Counted from the stretch's first letter, positions 8,221 through 17,629 are shown. The stretch: 64,000 bases of DNA from Streptomyces sp. NBC_00237 (GCF_026342435.1 NZ_JAPEMT010000003.1:806001-870000); one strand, 5' to 3'. The notes: generated from the sequence alone by a model not told the origin. A program made the numbers and translations.

Positions 8221-9444
8221 TCAGGGGGTGCGGAAGGCCAGGACAACGTTGTGGCCGCCGAATCCGAAGGAATTGGACACGGCTGCCCTCACGCGCTGAC
8301 GGGCCGCAATCTTCGTGACAAGGTTCAGATCCAGGTCCGGGCCGGGATTCTCGCAGTTGGCCGTGGGCGGGATGCAGGACTGCTCGATCGCCAGGACCGT
8401 CATCACCGCTTCGACGGCGCCTGTGGCTCCCAGAGAGTGCCCCAGCACACCCTTGGTGGAGGTGACATAAGGGCCGTGGGGCAGTACGCCGGTGATGACG
8501 TGTGCCTCGACGGAGTCGTTCAGGACGGTCGATGTCCCGTGCGCGTTGACGTGGTCGACGTCGCCGGGGTCGAGGTCCGCTGCGCGCAGCGCTGCCCGCA
8601 TCGCCTGGCTTGCGCCCCTGCCCTCGGGGTGTGGTGCGGTGGGGTGGTGGGCGTCGGTAGCCGACCCACAGCCGGCCAGCAGGGCCCGGGGGCGGCGGTC
8701 GCGGGCGGCGGCGTGTGCGGCATGCTCCAGAACCAGAACCGCTGCGGCTTCGGCCATGACGAAACCGTCCCGGTCGATGTCGAAGGGCCTCGATGCGGCG
8801 GCGGGATCTTCGCGCCGCCGCGACAGGGCCCCGAGGTTCGCGAAGCCCGCCACCGTCAGCGCGGTGTTCGCCGCCTCCGTACCACCGGCGATGACGATGT
8901 CACACTCGCCCGAGGCAAGGAGGCCCCGGGCGGCGGAGATGGCCGTCGCCCCCGACGCACACGCCGTCGACACCACGAAGCTCGGCCCACGAGCACCGTA
9001 GGCCAGCGCGACTTCACCCGCAGCCATGTTCGGCGTGGTCATCGGAATCATCAGGGGAGAGACCGCATCAGGGCCCTGACCCAGAAAGCGGGAGTGCTGC
9101 TTCTCCCAGCTGCTCACGCCGCCCATGCCGCAACCAATGACGACACCGACCCGCTCTGCGTCCCAGTCCGCCCCGAGCAGAGCGGCATCGGTCAGCGCCT
9201 CGTGGGCGGCCACCAGCAGCAGTTGAACAGACCGGTCCAGCCGGTAGAGCGCACGCCGCCCCACCACACTGGTGTCCAGATTCTCAACGGAGGCACAGAA
9301 ATCGACGGGGCACCCGGCCAGCCGCGGATGGGTGTTGGCTGCGGTGGAGGAACCCTCGCGTACCGTGCGCCAGGTGGCGTTGACTCCCGCCCCGGCGGGG
9401 GTGACCGTTCCTAGCCCGGTCACCGCGATCTCCGTACCGCTCAT
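8221..9444 (-). CDS. Beta-ketoacyl-ACP synthase (FabF/KAS II-like)
   Basis: This 407-residue condensing enzyme has a complete Cys-His-His triad: C162 in VVSTACASG, H302 in NAHGTST and H336 in GHSLGATGA, with the usual lysine at 331. The C-terminal NSFGFGGHN motif is intact. It is more like FabF or a free-standing type II PKS ketosynthase alpha than a chain-length factor, because the cysteine is present. The ATG overlaps the stop of the upstream ACP gene (ATGA), implying a dedicated partner. Together with the P450 it forms a small acyl-chain tailoring operon of unknown product. Confidence 0.9.
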   Translation of the reverse strand: MSGTEIAVTGLGTVTPAGAGVNATWRTVREGSSTAANTHPRLAGCPVDFCASVENLDTSVVGRRALYRLDRSVQLLLVAAHEALTDAALLGADWDAERVGVVIGCGMGGVSSWEKQHSRFLGQGPDAVSPLMIPMTTPNMAAGEVALAYGARGPSFVVSTACASGATAISAARGLLASGECDIVIAGGTEAANTALTVAGFANLGALSRRREDPAAASRPFDIDRDGFVMAEAAAVLVLEHAAHAAARDRRPRALLAGCGSATDAHHPTAPHPEGRGASQAMRAALRAADLDPGDVDHVNAHGTSTVLNDSVEAHVITGVLPHGPYVTSTKGVLGHSLGATGAVEAVMTVLAIEQSCIPPTANCENPGPDLDLNLVTKIAARQRVRAAVSNSFGFGGHNVVLAFRTP

Positions 9445-9698
9445 GATCCGGCCACGGCAACCGACATCATCTTGGCGTCGATCACAGCGGCCACCTCTGC
9501 CAGGGTGGAGCCCTTGCCGACGTCCGCGCTGCTCATCTTGATGCCGAACTCGTCCTGCACCATGGCCGCGAGCTCGGCCACCGCCAGCGAATCCAACTCC
9601 AGCGCCGACAAAGTGGCTTCAGCCCGGATCATCTCCACTTCGACCCCGAACGTCTCGTCCAAGATCTTGACCAGCTTCTCGTAGACCGCGCCCGCCAT
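9441..9698 (-). CDS. Acyl carrier protein
   Basis: The 85-residue ACP starts at the ATG at 9698 (MAGAVYEKLVKILDETFGVE), following an upstream GAGG/AGGGAA region; the longer frame adds 20 unlikely residues. The phosphopantetheine serine is S37 in LELDSLAVAEL. The body (VQDEFGIKM ... TLAEVAAVID) is canonical. It is the first gene of the ACP-ketosynthase-P450 operon and is distinct from the second ACP at 20865. Confidence 0.9.
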   Translation of the reverse strand: MAGAVYEKLVKILDETFGVEVEMIRAEATLSALELDSLAVAELAAMVQDEFGIKMSSADVGKGSTLAEVAAVIDAKMMSVAVAGS

Positions 9699-10150
9699 GG
9701 TTCCCTGTTCCTCACCGGCGGCCCGACCGGAAGATCCGCCGGGCTGCCCCTTCGTCATCTGCGCTGCCGCGCAAGACTGCTCCTGGACTCAACGAGCCGG
9801 TCGGCGCGGAGAAACGCACCGTTCACGCCACCTTCCCGGAACGGGGGATCGTAAGAGTACGGCTGGGACACAGGAGAAAGCCGGTGCGAGGACGCCCTCT
9901 GCTTCGCGAGAAGGGCCGTGAAGGCGCCAGCGGGAAGTCATCACCCGAAAGGGGCCCTCCGGCACCCGAGTTCACCCGTACGTGCGGCAACACCCCCACC
10001 GCAGCTCGGGCCAACTGCTACAAAGAGCCCGGCAGGATCGCCGCCAGCCCTCGCCTTCCTCCATGAGCCCGTGATCCTGCACCAGGTGGGCCCTCTCCGT
10101 CCCCCGCCCCGGCGCACAGAACACCCCACCTCCCAGAAGCGGACAACCCG
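9699..10150. other. Divergent intergenic region (about 450 bp)
   Basis: No gene was seen. The stretch lies between the divergent ACP operon and the alpha/beta hydrolase and probably holds both promoters. It contains GACTCAACGAGCC at 9786-9798, a 13-base word that recurs at 11836-11848 on the far side of the hydrolase. Confidence 0.5.
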
Positions 10151-11074
10151 ATGCGACCACGCCTCCAGCGCGCCCAGACGGTCACCGACGCGGGGGTGGT
10201 CCTGGACGTCGAGACCCGGGCCAGCTCTTCGGCGCGCATCGCCCCCATCCTGGCCGTTCGCGCTCTCGCCGAGGGCGAAGCCGCGATCCGACCCCAGAGG
10301 AAGGCACTCCTGCCACTGGCGGACATCGTCTCTGTACGCATCGCAGGCGTCTCCGCCCCCGGCGTGCTGCCGAAGCACTGCAGTCTCGACGACCTCGCCG
10401 ACGGCCTCGCCGCCGTACTGGACGACCTCGGACTGAAGCGGGTCAACGTATGCGGGACCTCCCACGGAGGAGAGATCGCCTACCGTTTCGCAGTGCGCCA
10501 CCCCGAGCGCACAGGACGAGTCGTCCTCACCGGCACCACCGGACACCCCCGCGACCACCTACCGCTCGGCACCAGCCCCGCGGAACTGGCAGCCCGTATG
10601 AAAGGCCCGGCCCGCCACGGCATGGCGGACTACGTAGCCTCCACCATCCTCTGCCAGGACCCCGCACTGCCAGTACGCGGACGCGCAGCCCTGCGCTGGG
10701 TGATCGACGATCTCGTCAGCCACACCGACGACCAGCAGATCGACATCTGGATCCGCTGCATGGAACTCCTGCGCAACGCGCCTGAGCCCACCCCGATCAC
10801 CGCCCCGCTGCTGGCCGTGACCGGCGAACACGACGTCGCCTCACGCCCCTCGGAATGCCGCGCCCTGGCCGCCCTCTCATCCCCTTCGGTCTTCGCCACC
10901 ATCAAAGAAGCCGACCACTTCGTCTTCCTGACCCGCGCTCGCGAACACCTCGATGTCACCCGCCGATTCCTCCTCGACCAGCCCCTGACCGACCTGCCCT
11001 TCCTCGCCGCGCTCGAAGCGTTCCCCCGCCCCAGCACACCCATGACACCGCACCCGGCGTCACCATCAGCCTGA
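10151..11074 (+). CDS. Alpha/beta hydrolase
   Basis: The 307-residue protein has the nucleophile elbow VCGTSHGGEIAYRFA (serine in G-T-S-H-G), a late acidic residue in LLAVTGEHDVASRP and a catalytic-type histidine in KEADHFVFL. The usual N-terminal oxyanion HG motif is not obvious, so the first strand region may be divergent or the start misassigned. It could be a thioesterase or esterase acting with the neighbouring ACP/ketosynthase operon, but it is divergently transcribed and the substrate cannot be read. The C-terminal 20 residues are proline-rich. Confidence 0.75.
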   Translation: MRPRLQRAQTVTDAGVVLDVETRASSSARIAPILAVRALAEGEAAIRPQRKALLPLADIVSVRIAGVSAPGVLPKHCSLDDLADGLAAVLDDLGLKRVNVCGTSHGGEIAYRFAVRHPERTGRVVLTGTTGHPRDHLPLGTSPAELAARMKGPARHGMADYVASTILCQDPALPVRGRAALRWVIDDLVSHTDDQQIDIWIRCMELLRNAPEPTPITAPLLAVTGEHDVASRPSECRALAALSSPSVFATIKEADHFVFLTRAREHLDVTRRFLLDQPLTDLPFLAALEAFPRPSTPMTPHPASPSA

Positions 11075-11159
11075 CAGGAATGCCCGGCGGCGGAGGGGCG
11101 CGTGGCTCGGCCTGGCCGACGCAGGTGGGCGACACCGGCCGGGACATGGGTACCCGAGC

Positions 11160-11820
11160 CTGCCGTATCAGCGACTCCAGAGCGTGGGGTGGCCGCGAGG
11201 CGTTTCGTCGCGGAGCTTTTCCACTGCGTCCGCTCGACCAGACCCTTGGATTCCGGGGCGCGGGCTTTGCAGAGAACGAACTTGATGCCCAGCAGTCCGG
11301 CGGACGCCGCCAAATCGTCGATCAGATCGGCGCCGTTCCGCGAGGGGAGCGTCCGGGCTGTGATCCACTGCGACTACGCGGCGACCGTCACGAGCACCGG
11401 AGGATGCCCCGTCTGCCCGGAGCCGAGCGGAATTTCGGCGGCTGGGAACCGCGGATCGCACGGGGCGGTCTCGCCTGCCTCATAGACCGTCCGCGAGGCC
11501 GGGTCGACGGGCCGGTAGGACGTCCGCAGCTCTCGGATACGTTCCTTCAGAACGGTCAGGCCCCGGTCCCAGCCGATCCGATCAGCGATCACCGTCGTCG
11601 GCATCTCCGGGCACTGCTCGCGGAGTTCGCGGATCTGCGGCTCGACCGCGTCCACGATCGAATCCTTCGGCGCCCGCTGGTACTTCCGCGGCGCATCATC
11701 CGCGATGGCCCTGCGGACCGTGTTTCTCGCGATCCCCAGCTTCCGCGCGATCGCTCGCACCGGCATCTGTTCAGTCCGGTGAAGTCGGCGGATCTCCGCC
11801 CAGTCCTCCACGCCGATCAC
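11160..11820 (-). pseudogene. IS21-family transposase (istA) remnant with amber stop and internal deletion
   Basis: The N-terminal half (MIGVEDWAEIRRLHRTEQMP, then RAIARKLGIARNTVRRAIAD) is an intact IstA helix-turn-helix region, continuing to IPLGSGQTGHPPVLVTVAA. An in-frame TAG follows. The same frame resumes with SQWITARTLPSRNGADL and joins directly to LGIKFVLCKARAPESKGLVE. The segment normally between these, including catalytic residues, is therefore deleted. No istB partner is present. Confidence 0.78.
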
Positions 11821-11830
11821 CCATCCTCCC

Positions 11831-11853
11831 GGTCTGACTCAACGAGCCAGACC
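11831..11853. repeat. 23-base imperfect palindrome beside the IS21 remnant
   Basis: Ten-base arms (GGTCTGACTC and GAGCCAGACC, one mismatch) surround a three-base loop. It may be a terminator for the surrounding genes or part of the old IS21 terminus. Its core shares 13 bases with 9786-9798. Confidence 0.5.
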
Positions 11854-12133
11854 CGTGGTGGGGGTCAACTTTCAGGCGTCGATCACGGTTCACTTCTGGG
11901 CCGTCGCCGACACACGGGGGAGCAGTGGGCGGAGGTCATCGGGCGGGACGGGGGATCGGGAACATCCCCACACCCGGCAGAGGTACGTCAGCAACGCTCA
12001 CCACATCCATCACACACCGGTGATGCCCACCCGTGCACGGTCGGGTTCACCCCCGAATCAGCGCCAGAGCCCAAGATCTGCGCCAGAACCCTCGACTCGA
12101 ACCACCGCTACGGAAGCGGAGTACGGCTCGTGA
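11854..12133. other. Intergenic stretch downstream of the polyprenyl synthase gene
   Basis: No supported gene. The part near 11865-11900 (GGTCAACTTTCAGGCGTCGA) looks like the outer end of an IS21-type element, consistent with the adjacent istA remnant. Confidence 0.4.
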
Positions 12134-13210
12134 TCACCTGTCCCTGACCGTGCAGGACTGGGCGAGACGGGCGAGAGCCTCCTTCGAGGGAGCGGAGAAC
12201 GGCGCGGTCTCCAATGCCCGGAGCGCTTGACGGTACCGATTGGTGATGCGTGCCTCGACCATCTCCAGTGCCCCACAGGATTCGATGATCCGGCGAGCCG
12301 TGGTCACGCCGTGCTGGTCGAGCCCCGGGTCCGCCAGGAGTTGTTGGAGTTCGTGGCGGCCGGCCGGGGAGGCGTGACGCAGCGCCAGCGCCGCGAGGAC
12401 GGTGTGTTTGCCGTCGATCAGGTCGTCGCCGACAGGCTTGCCGGTCTCCTTAGTGTCTCCGAACACCCCCAGGACGTCGTCGCGCAGCTGGAACGCTTCC
12501 CCCAGCGGATTGCCGTAAGCGGCGCACGCATCCAGGGTTTCGGGCTCGGCGTGGTTGAGTGAGGCACCGATCTGTAGGGGGCGCGTGATCGTGTAGAGCG
12601 ACGTCTTGAGATGGACGATGGCGTACGCGACGTCCAGGTCGTGGCTCGGGCGTCCGGTGTGACGGAGGTCGAGGAACTGGCCGGTGAGGACTTCCTCCCG
12701 CATGGAGTGCCAGAGCGGCAGGACCTTGCTCTGCTGTGCGTGGGTGAGTCCGGCCGTGGTCACGAGTTGGTCGGCCCACATCGCGGTCAGGTCACCGGTG
12801 TTGATGGCCGCGTTCACTCCGAAGCGCAGTGCCTTGTTCCGGGTGGCGGGAGCGCCGTAGAAGCGTGGCAGGGTGTGGTGGACGGTGGCCTTGCCACGGC
12901 GCGTGGCGGATTCGTCCATGACGTCGTCGTGGATGAGCAGGGAAGCGTGCAGCAACTCGATGCCCGCGGCGATCCGCGTGATCTGACGGACGTCGCCCGT
13001 GCCGCCGGTGGCGTGCCATCCCACGGTGGCGAACAGGGGACGGACGAGCTTGCCGCCGGCGACGAAATCGCGGACCGCGTTGGCCATGATCGGCAGGTGC
13101 GGGTTGTGCTCGTCGGCGGCCTTCTCCTGGAAGAACCGCGTGAGACGGGTGTTGACCTGAGCGCGGATGCTGTTCAAGTCCAGTTCGGAAACGTCGGCCT
13201 GGGTACGCAC
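12134..13210 (-). CDS. Polyprenyl diphosphate synthase (short-chain isoprenyl transferase)
   Basis: The GTG at 13210, behind GGGAGA, is the likely start, giving 358 residues. The first aspartate-rich motif is LIHDDVMDES (D95, D96, D99) and the second is FQLRDDVLGVFGD (D244, D245), with KTSLYT and GKPVGDDLIDGKHT also in place. It should condense IPP with DMAPP to GPP, FPP or longer; product length cannot be read with confidence. It lies 107 bases after the GPP methyltransferase gene in the 2-methylisoborneol operon, which argues for GPP. Family 2B encapsulin operons are known to include such prenyl transferases. Confidence 0.92.
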   Translation of the reverse strand: MRTQADVSELDLNSIRAQVNTRLTRFFQEKAADEHNPHLPIMANAVRDFVAGGKLVRPLFATVGWHATGGTGDVRQITRIAAGIELLHASLLIHDDVMDESATRRGKATVHHTLPRFYGAPATRNKALRFGVNAAINTGDLTAMWADQLVTTAGLTHAQQSKVLPLWHSMREEVLTGQFLDLRHTGRPSHDLDVAYAIVHLKTSLYTITRPLQIGASLNHAEPETLDACAAYGNPLGEAFQLRDDVLGVFGDTKETGKPVGDDLIDGKHTVLAALALRHASPAGRHELQQLLADPGLDQHGVTTARRIIESCGALEMVEARITNRYRQALRALETAPFSAPSKEALARLAQSCTVRDR

Positions 13211-13317
13211 GGAATCTCCCGGTCTGCGTGGGCACAGCAAGTGTCTGCTGCTCGGCACCGGAGAGATCGGGCGTGGGGACGCCGTTCCAGTGCCGAGCAG
13301 CAGAGGAGGGGGTGCCG

Positions 13318-14169
13318 TCAGACGCGGTCCGCGGCGATCATCAGGTACTGGAAGGCACCGGTCTCGTAGGCGTCGATGAAGTGCTCCTCGACGCCCGTGG
13401 TGAGTTCGGGATCGGTGGCACGAAGTTTCCAGTACGGCAGGGTGGCCTGGGTCAGGTCGGTGACCGCCACCGGAACGAGCCGGTTCGCGGTCATCTGCTT
13501 GAAGTACTCGCTGCGCCGGTGCACGTCACACGCGTACTGGGCGTTGATCATGGAGACCGCGCGGGAGGCACGCCCGTAGCCGTCGTTGATGCAGCCGGTG
13601 ATCGTCACGTACCGGCCTCCCGGCTTGAGGAGGCGTTGGTACTCCGCGAACAGCAGCCCGAGTTCGACGTACATGGTCGACTCGTTGTTCCAGATAGCGT
13701 CGAACGAGCCGTCTGCGAAAGGTGCCTGCAGCATGTTCGCGACCTGGTAGCGGGCGCGGTCGGACACCCCCCGCGCGGCGGCGGAGCTGTTGGCGTCCTT
13801 GGCCTGAGCCGCCGACAGCGTGATTCCGTCTGCCGTGCACCCGAAGCGTTCTGCGGCCATGATGGACGTTGCCCCGCGGCCGCAGCCCGCGTCCAGGATG
13901 CGGCTCTCGCTGGTGAGCGCGCCGAGCTGGGAGATGAGGTAGGCGCCCTGTTCGGTTTCCAGCCGGTGCAGCTCCTGCACGACGGAATCGTGCCGCGAGG
14001 AGTCGTCGGTGATGTTCTCCCACTTGACCGGGCCGATGCCGTAGTGGTGGTGGAACAGGTTGTCCACGGCACCGAGTTCGTGGTTGACGGCGTTCTTCTC
14101 CGCGTTCCAGTAGTCGGCGATGGTGTGTTGGTAGGCGGAGGCTGCGGCCGTGTCGGAGGTGATGCTCAT
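13318..14169 (-). CDS. Geranyl diphosphate 2-C-methyltransferase
   Basis: This 283-residue SAM-dependent methyltransferase has motif I ILDAGCGRGATS and the downstream NNESTMYVEL and LKPGGRYVTI segments expected for the C-methyltransferase fold. It matches the actinomycete enzyme that methylates carbon 2 of GPP, the first committed step to 2-methylisoborneol. The start is the ATG at 14169 with AAGGA upstream; the longer frame reads into the cyclase gene. It begins 13 bases after the cyclase stop and is co-transcribed with it. Confidence 0.93.
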   Translation of the reverse strand: MSITSDTAAASAYQHTIADYWNAEKNAVNHELGAVDNLFHHHYGIGPVKWENITDDSSRHDSVVQELHRLETEQGAYLISQLGALTSESRILDAGCGRGATSIMAAERFGCTADGITLSAAQAKDANSSAAARGVSDRARYQVANMLQAPFADGSFDAIWNNESTMYVELGLLFAEYQRLLKPGGRYVTITGCINDGYGRASRAVSMINAQYACDVHRRSEYFKQMTANRLVPVAVTDLTQATLPYWKLRATDPELTTGVEEHFIDAYETGAFQYLMIAADRV

Positions 14170-14182
14170 GGGGGTGTTCCTT

Positions 14183-15271
14183 TCAGGAGGTGTGGAGGAA
14201 GGGGGGAAGGTGGTAGCGGGCGGTGTTGGTGCGGTGCCACTCGTGGGAGCCGTCCACCCAGGAGTTGACGGAAGCCGCATAGCGGGCGGCGTGCGGAACG
14301 GGGAGCGTTGATACGGTCGCGGAGGCGTCTTCGAGCTGGTGCATGACGTCGTTGTGGATCTCGACCGACCGGTGAAACGCTTCTTCCTCGCCGACGTTCT
14401 CCTCTGCGGCCACGCACTTCGGCAGGTTTGCGTGGAAGCGCGGCAGGTCGCGTTCCTTTCCGTAGGAGTAGAGGTCGTTGGCCAGCGTCGTCGCCAGCCC
14501 GGCGAGCGCGAGCATCCGCTGCACCGTGCCGTGGGCGTGCAACTGCGGTGGGATCTCGTAGCCGTCGATCGCGTCGGCCACCGACAGACACGGCCGGAAG
14601 CTGTTCATCTGCCGGATCACCAGGTAGCTCCACACCGGGGGCGCCGACGCATCGATCCGGTGTGCGGCCTCCGCCAGATACCCCATGTGCAGTTTGGCCA
14701 GGTCGTGAACCTCCCGGTCGGCCTGCGAGGCGGACGCGAGCCGGCGGAAGTACACCATCGACGACCGGTACGCCCGCAGGGGAGCCTCCGCCTCGATCGC
14801 CGTCCGCCACTGAGCTCCGTAGGGGGGCGGGTGCACCGTCGGATGCAGCGCGGACTGTGCTGTCAGGAGTCGCGCCGCCAGTCCGTGGGGGCCGCCCCCG
14901 TGGTCCTCGCAGTACATGTCGTCGACGGCGTTCTCCGCGACCAGCAGCCGCGAGGCGGCCATCAGGTGTTCGATGGTCGGCGCCGCCGGGTGGCACAGCA
15001 CTACCGACCGGCCGAACTGGAAGTCGCGGAACTCCCCGGCCCAGTCGGGCGGGTACAGGTCGACCTCGTCGCGCGCCCACGCGTCGGTGAGCTCGTCCAC
15101 GCGGGTGATCCGCGCCTCGTCCGGTGGCGGCACCGGGCGCCGGTACACGCCCGGGATCTCCAGCGCGCCCACCGGCTCCTGGCGCTCGGACGGCGCTTCG
15201 CGGGGGCCGGGCCGCCTGCGGGGCGCACTCGGGAAACCGGTCGCCAGCGCTGTCGGCGGTGTGCCCGTCAT
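14183..15271 (-). CDS. 2-Methylisoborneol synthase (class I terpene cyclase)
   Basis: The 362-residue protein has a proline/arginine-rich N-terminal extension of about 50 residues, typical of this enzyme and probably disordered. The first metal-binding motif is DDMYCEDH (residues 117-124) and the NSE-type motif is NDLYSYGKE (265-273). It cyclises 2-methyl-GPP to 2-methylisoborneol, the earthy odorant. Its ATG overlaps the stop of the encapsulin-like gene (ATGA). In family 2B encapsulin systems the terpene cyclase is a proposed cargo, with the flexible N-terminus as a candidate loading signal. Confidence 0.93.
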   Translation of the reverse strand: MTGTPPTALATGFPSAPRRRPGPREAPSERQEPVGALEIPGVYRRPVPPPDEARITRVDELTDAWARDEVDLYPPDWAGEFRDFQFGRSVVLCHPAAPTIEHLMAASRLLVAENAVDDMYCEDHGGGPHGLAARLLTAQSALHPTVHPPPYGAQWRTAIEAEAPLRAYRSSMVYFRRLASASQADREVHDLAKLHMGYLAEAAHRIDASAPPVWSYLVIRQMNSFRPCLSVADAIDGYEIPPQLHAHGTVQRMLALAGLATTLANDLYSYGKERDLPRFHANLPKCVAAEENVGEEEAFHRSVEIHNDVMHQLEDASATVSTLPVPHAARYAASVNSWVDGSHEWHRTNTARYHLPPFLHTS

Positions 15272-16683
15272 GTGTGCACCTGCCCGATCGAGGCGTTCTC
15301 GAGGATGCCGGCCGCGTCCGGTGTCAACAGCGCGCACGAGTAGTAGCAGGTCACCAGGTAGGAGATGAGTGCTTGGTCGTTGATCCCCATGTGCCGTACG
15401 GACAGGCCGGGTTCGAGCTCCTCCGGCAGTGGCCCGGGCAGGAGCCCGACCGCGCCCTGCGCCTCCTCGCCGAACCGCAGCGCGATGAACGAGGACGTGT
15501 ACGTCGGACTCACCGGGATCTTTGAGCACGGGTACATCGGCACACCGCGCCACGCCAGGTACCGGGACCCGTCGTCCCCCTGGGTGGCGTCCACGGTCAG
15601 TCCCTGCCGGTTGGCCTCCCGCAGGAACGCGGTGAGCGCCTTCGGATGCGCGAAGATCGCGTGGGTCGAACGCCGCATCGCGATCAGGTTGTCGATGTCG
15701 TCCGGCGTCGGCGGACCCGAGGCGGTGGAGATCCGCTGCTCGAAGTCTGTGTTGTGCAGCAGCCCGAAGTCCGGGTTGTTGACGATCTCCCATTCTTGAC
15801 GCTCGCGCAGCTCCGCCACCGTCAGGCGCAGTTGCTCGGTGCTCTGGTCGAAGGGGTCGTTGTAGAGGTCCGCGACGCGCGTGTGGATGCGCAGAATTGT
15901 CTGCGCGAGCGACAGCTCGTATTCGCGTGGCTCCAGCTCGTAGTCGACGAAGGTGGAGGGAAGGCCGACCTCGCCGTGATGCCCCGACGACGTCGTGATC
16001 TCGGCTTCGCCCTTGTGGTTCTGCGGGCGCTTCTGGCGCTCCAGGAACGCGTCGAGGTGCTGGGCGAGTGCCGGGGCGTTCGCCAGCAGGCTGTGGAAAT
16101 CGGCCCAGTCCAGTACGAGAGCGGTGGTGTCGGTGTCCGCGCGGGTGGTGAACGGCCACACCGGATCCTCTGCCTGGTCGAGGACCTCCTGCCCCACCTG
16201 GCCGCCGTCGGTGACCACTCCCAGGACCTGCGGGTTCCCGAACGGGCCCTCCGCGTACCGGGTCAGACGTCCGTGGGCGATGAGGAACGCCTCCCTGACC
16301 GGCCTTCCCGCCTCGGTGATCATTTCGTTCGCGGGGATGTCGCGCGGACGGAACAGGTCCGCGATGCGGCTCAGCACGGATTCGTCCTCGAAGCCCCGCA
16401 GTGCCGGAAGTTCGGTGAGGGTGGCGGGGATGACGCGAAGGGTGCCGCCGGTGTCGCGGGTGAAGGAGCACCGGCCGTGTCCCGCGCGCAGGGACAGACG
16501 CCGGTTGACGCGGTAGGTGCCGCCCTTGACCGCGACCCAGGGCAGCTTGCGGCTCAGCCAACGGCTGGTGATGCCCTGCATCTGGGGTGGTGTCTTGGTG
16601 GTGGTGGCCAGCATGCGTGCGCCGGCGGTGGTCAGGGCCTGGTGCTTCCGCGTTTCCTCGGGCTGTTCGGATCGGAGAGCCAC
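15268..16683 (-). CDS. eshA: Family 2B encapsulin shell protein with cyclic-nucleotide-binding domain (EshA-like)
   Basis: The 471-residue protein starts at a GTG behind GAGGAA. Residues about 95-215 form a cyclic-nucleotide-binding domain (ADLFRPRDIPANEMITEAGR, VREAFLIAHGRLTRYAEGPF, GQVGQEVLDQ). The flanking parts (LPSTFVDYELEPREYELSLA, FGLLHNTDFEQRISTASGPP, and SFIALRFGEEAQGAVGLLPG) match the HK97-type encapsulin fold. It is the first gene of the 2-methylisoborneol operon. It should assemble a protein compartment and bind a nucleotide; which nucleotide, and the effect, cannot be read here. Confidence 0.9.
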   Translation of the reverse strand: MALRSEQPEETRKHQALTTAGARMLATTTKTPPQMQGITSRWLSRKLPWVAVKGGTYRVNRRLSLRAGHGRCSFTRDTGGTLRVIPATLTELPALRGFEDESVLSRIADLFRPRDIPANEMITEAGRPVREAFLIAHGRLTRYAEGPFGNPQVLGVVTDGGQVGQEVLDQAEDPVWPFTTRADTDTTALVLDWADFHSLLANAPALAQHLDAFLERQKRPQNHKGEAEITTSSGHHGEVGLPSTFVDYELEPREYELSLAQTILRIHTRVADLYNDPFDQSTEQLRLTVAELRERQEWEIVNNPDFGLLHNTDFEQRISTASGPPTPDDIDNLIAMRRSTHAIFAHPKALTAFLREANRQGLTVDATQGDDGSRYLAWRGVPMYPCSKIPVSPTYTSSFIALRFGEEAQGAVGLLPGPLPEELEPGLSVRHMGINDQALISYLVTCYYSCALLTPDAAGILENASIGQVHT

Positions 16684-17629
16684 AGTGATTCCTCACAGAT
16701 GGTTGATGGGGGGAGAGCTGCCGCGATCACGCGAAGAGGCATGGGGCGCGGAACGGTCGGCAGGGGGAGCGCCAGTGCGCCGGAGCGGTGCTCGGCGTGC
16801 TGGTGGCTCGGAGCCTTCTCGTACGGAAGGGGCCGTGCTTCACGGGTAGCGGCTCAAGGTGTCCGGCCGCGATCTCCTGCGGAGTGGTTCCGTCCTGCCG
16901 GAACAGCGGCGCCTGCCACAAAGCCGATCCCGCAGGGGCCGTCGGGCCTGCACTTCCGTGCTTCGCCAACAGCCGTTTGTCGAGTGACCCGGCGGTCGCG
17001 CCAATATGGATTGGCACCCCGGCGGGATCGGCCGTCTGTGTGATTTTCTCCGTTGACTCGTTTTCTGGAGTTGCCCGCGCCGGCGTGCGCGCCGGTGCAT
17101 TCACCGATCCGTTCGGTGGGAACGGGTGCCAGGCCAAACGAACTCGAAGATGTGTGCTGATTGTTGCGGTGTGCGGGGTGGCCTTCTAAGCGTTTGAGGC
17201 CCGGAGCACTGCGGTAGTAACCCTTGCCGTCTCACGTCTCGCAACAAGATCCTCGCTGCCCGCACACTGCTTCTCCGTCAAGAATCGGCGGCATTTCCCG
17301 ATCTAGTTGAGCAAGGTCCTTTCCTGGGGGGCATTGGCCCCCTGGGCGGGCGACATCCGGCCCGCAGAAATTCAGCGGGCGGTGATGAGGGGGCTTCGTT
17401 ATCGGGCCTCTTTCCCCACCTGTCTCTCTTCATGGATGGAGTCATGGATGGAGTCGCTTTTCCTCCGCGTGGTCGGCGCGCGTACGACAATGCCGAGGAC
17501 GGGGCAATGTCAGTGCACCAGTTATGAGGCGGCTGGTGCAGCCCTTGAGGGCAGTGGACGCAGCACATACGTTGCACCCTTGTGCGGTTGTGAAATCTCC
17601 GCGCGAAGGGCTCATGAGGGAAGGCAACT
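16684..17629. other. Intergenic region between the encapsulin operon and a TPR regulator (about 950 bp)
   Basis: No credible gene was found on either strand; the open frames have shadow-like composition. The region lies between divergent units and should contain the promoters of both. GAGTCATGGATGGAGTC near 17440-17460 includes a short direct repeat (ATGGATGGAGTC). Confidence 0.5.

Noticed and set aside
14183..16696. An 837-codon open frame covering two genes
   Set aside because: Its first half is antisense-like shadow of the encapsulin gene; only the part from 15271 matches 2-methylisoborneol synthase, with a coupled ATG start.
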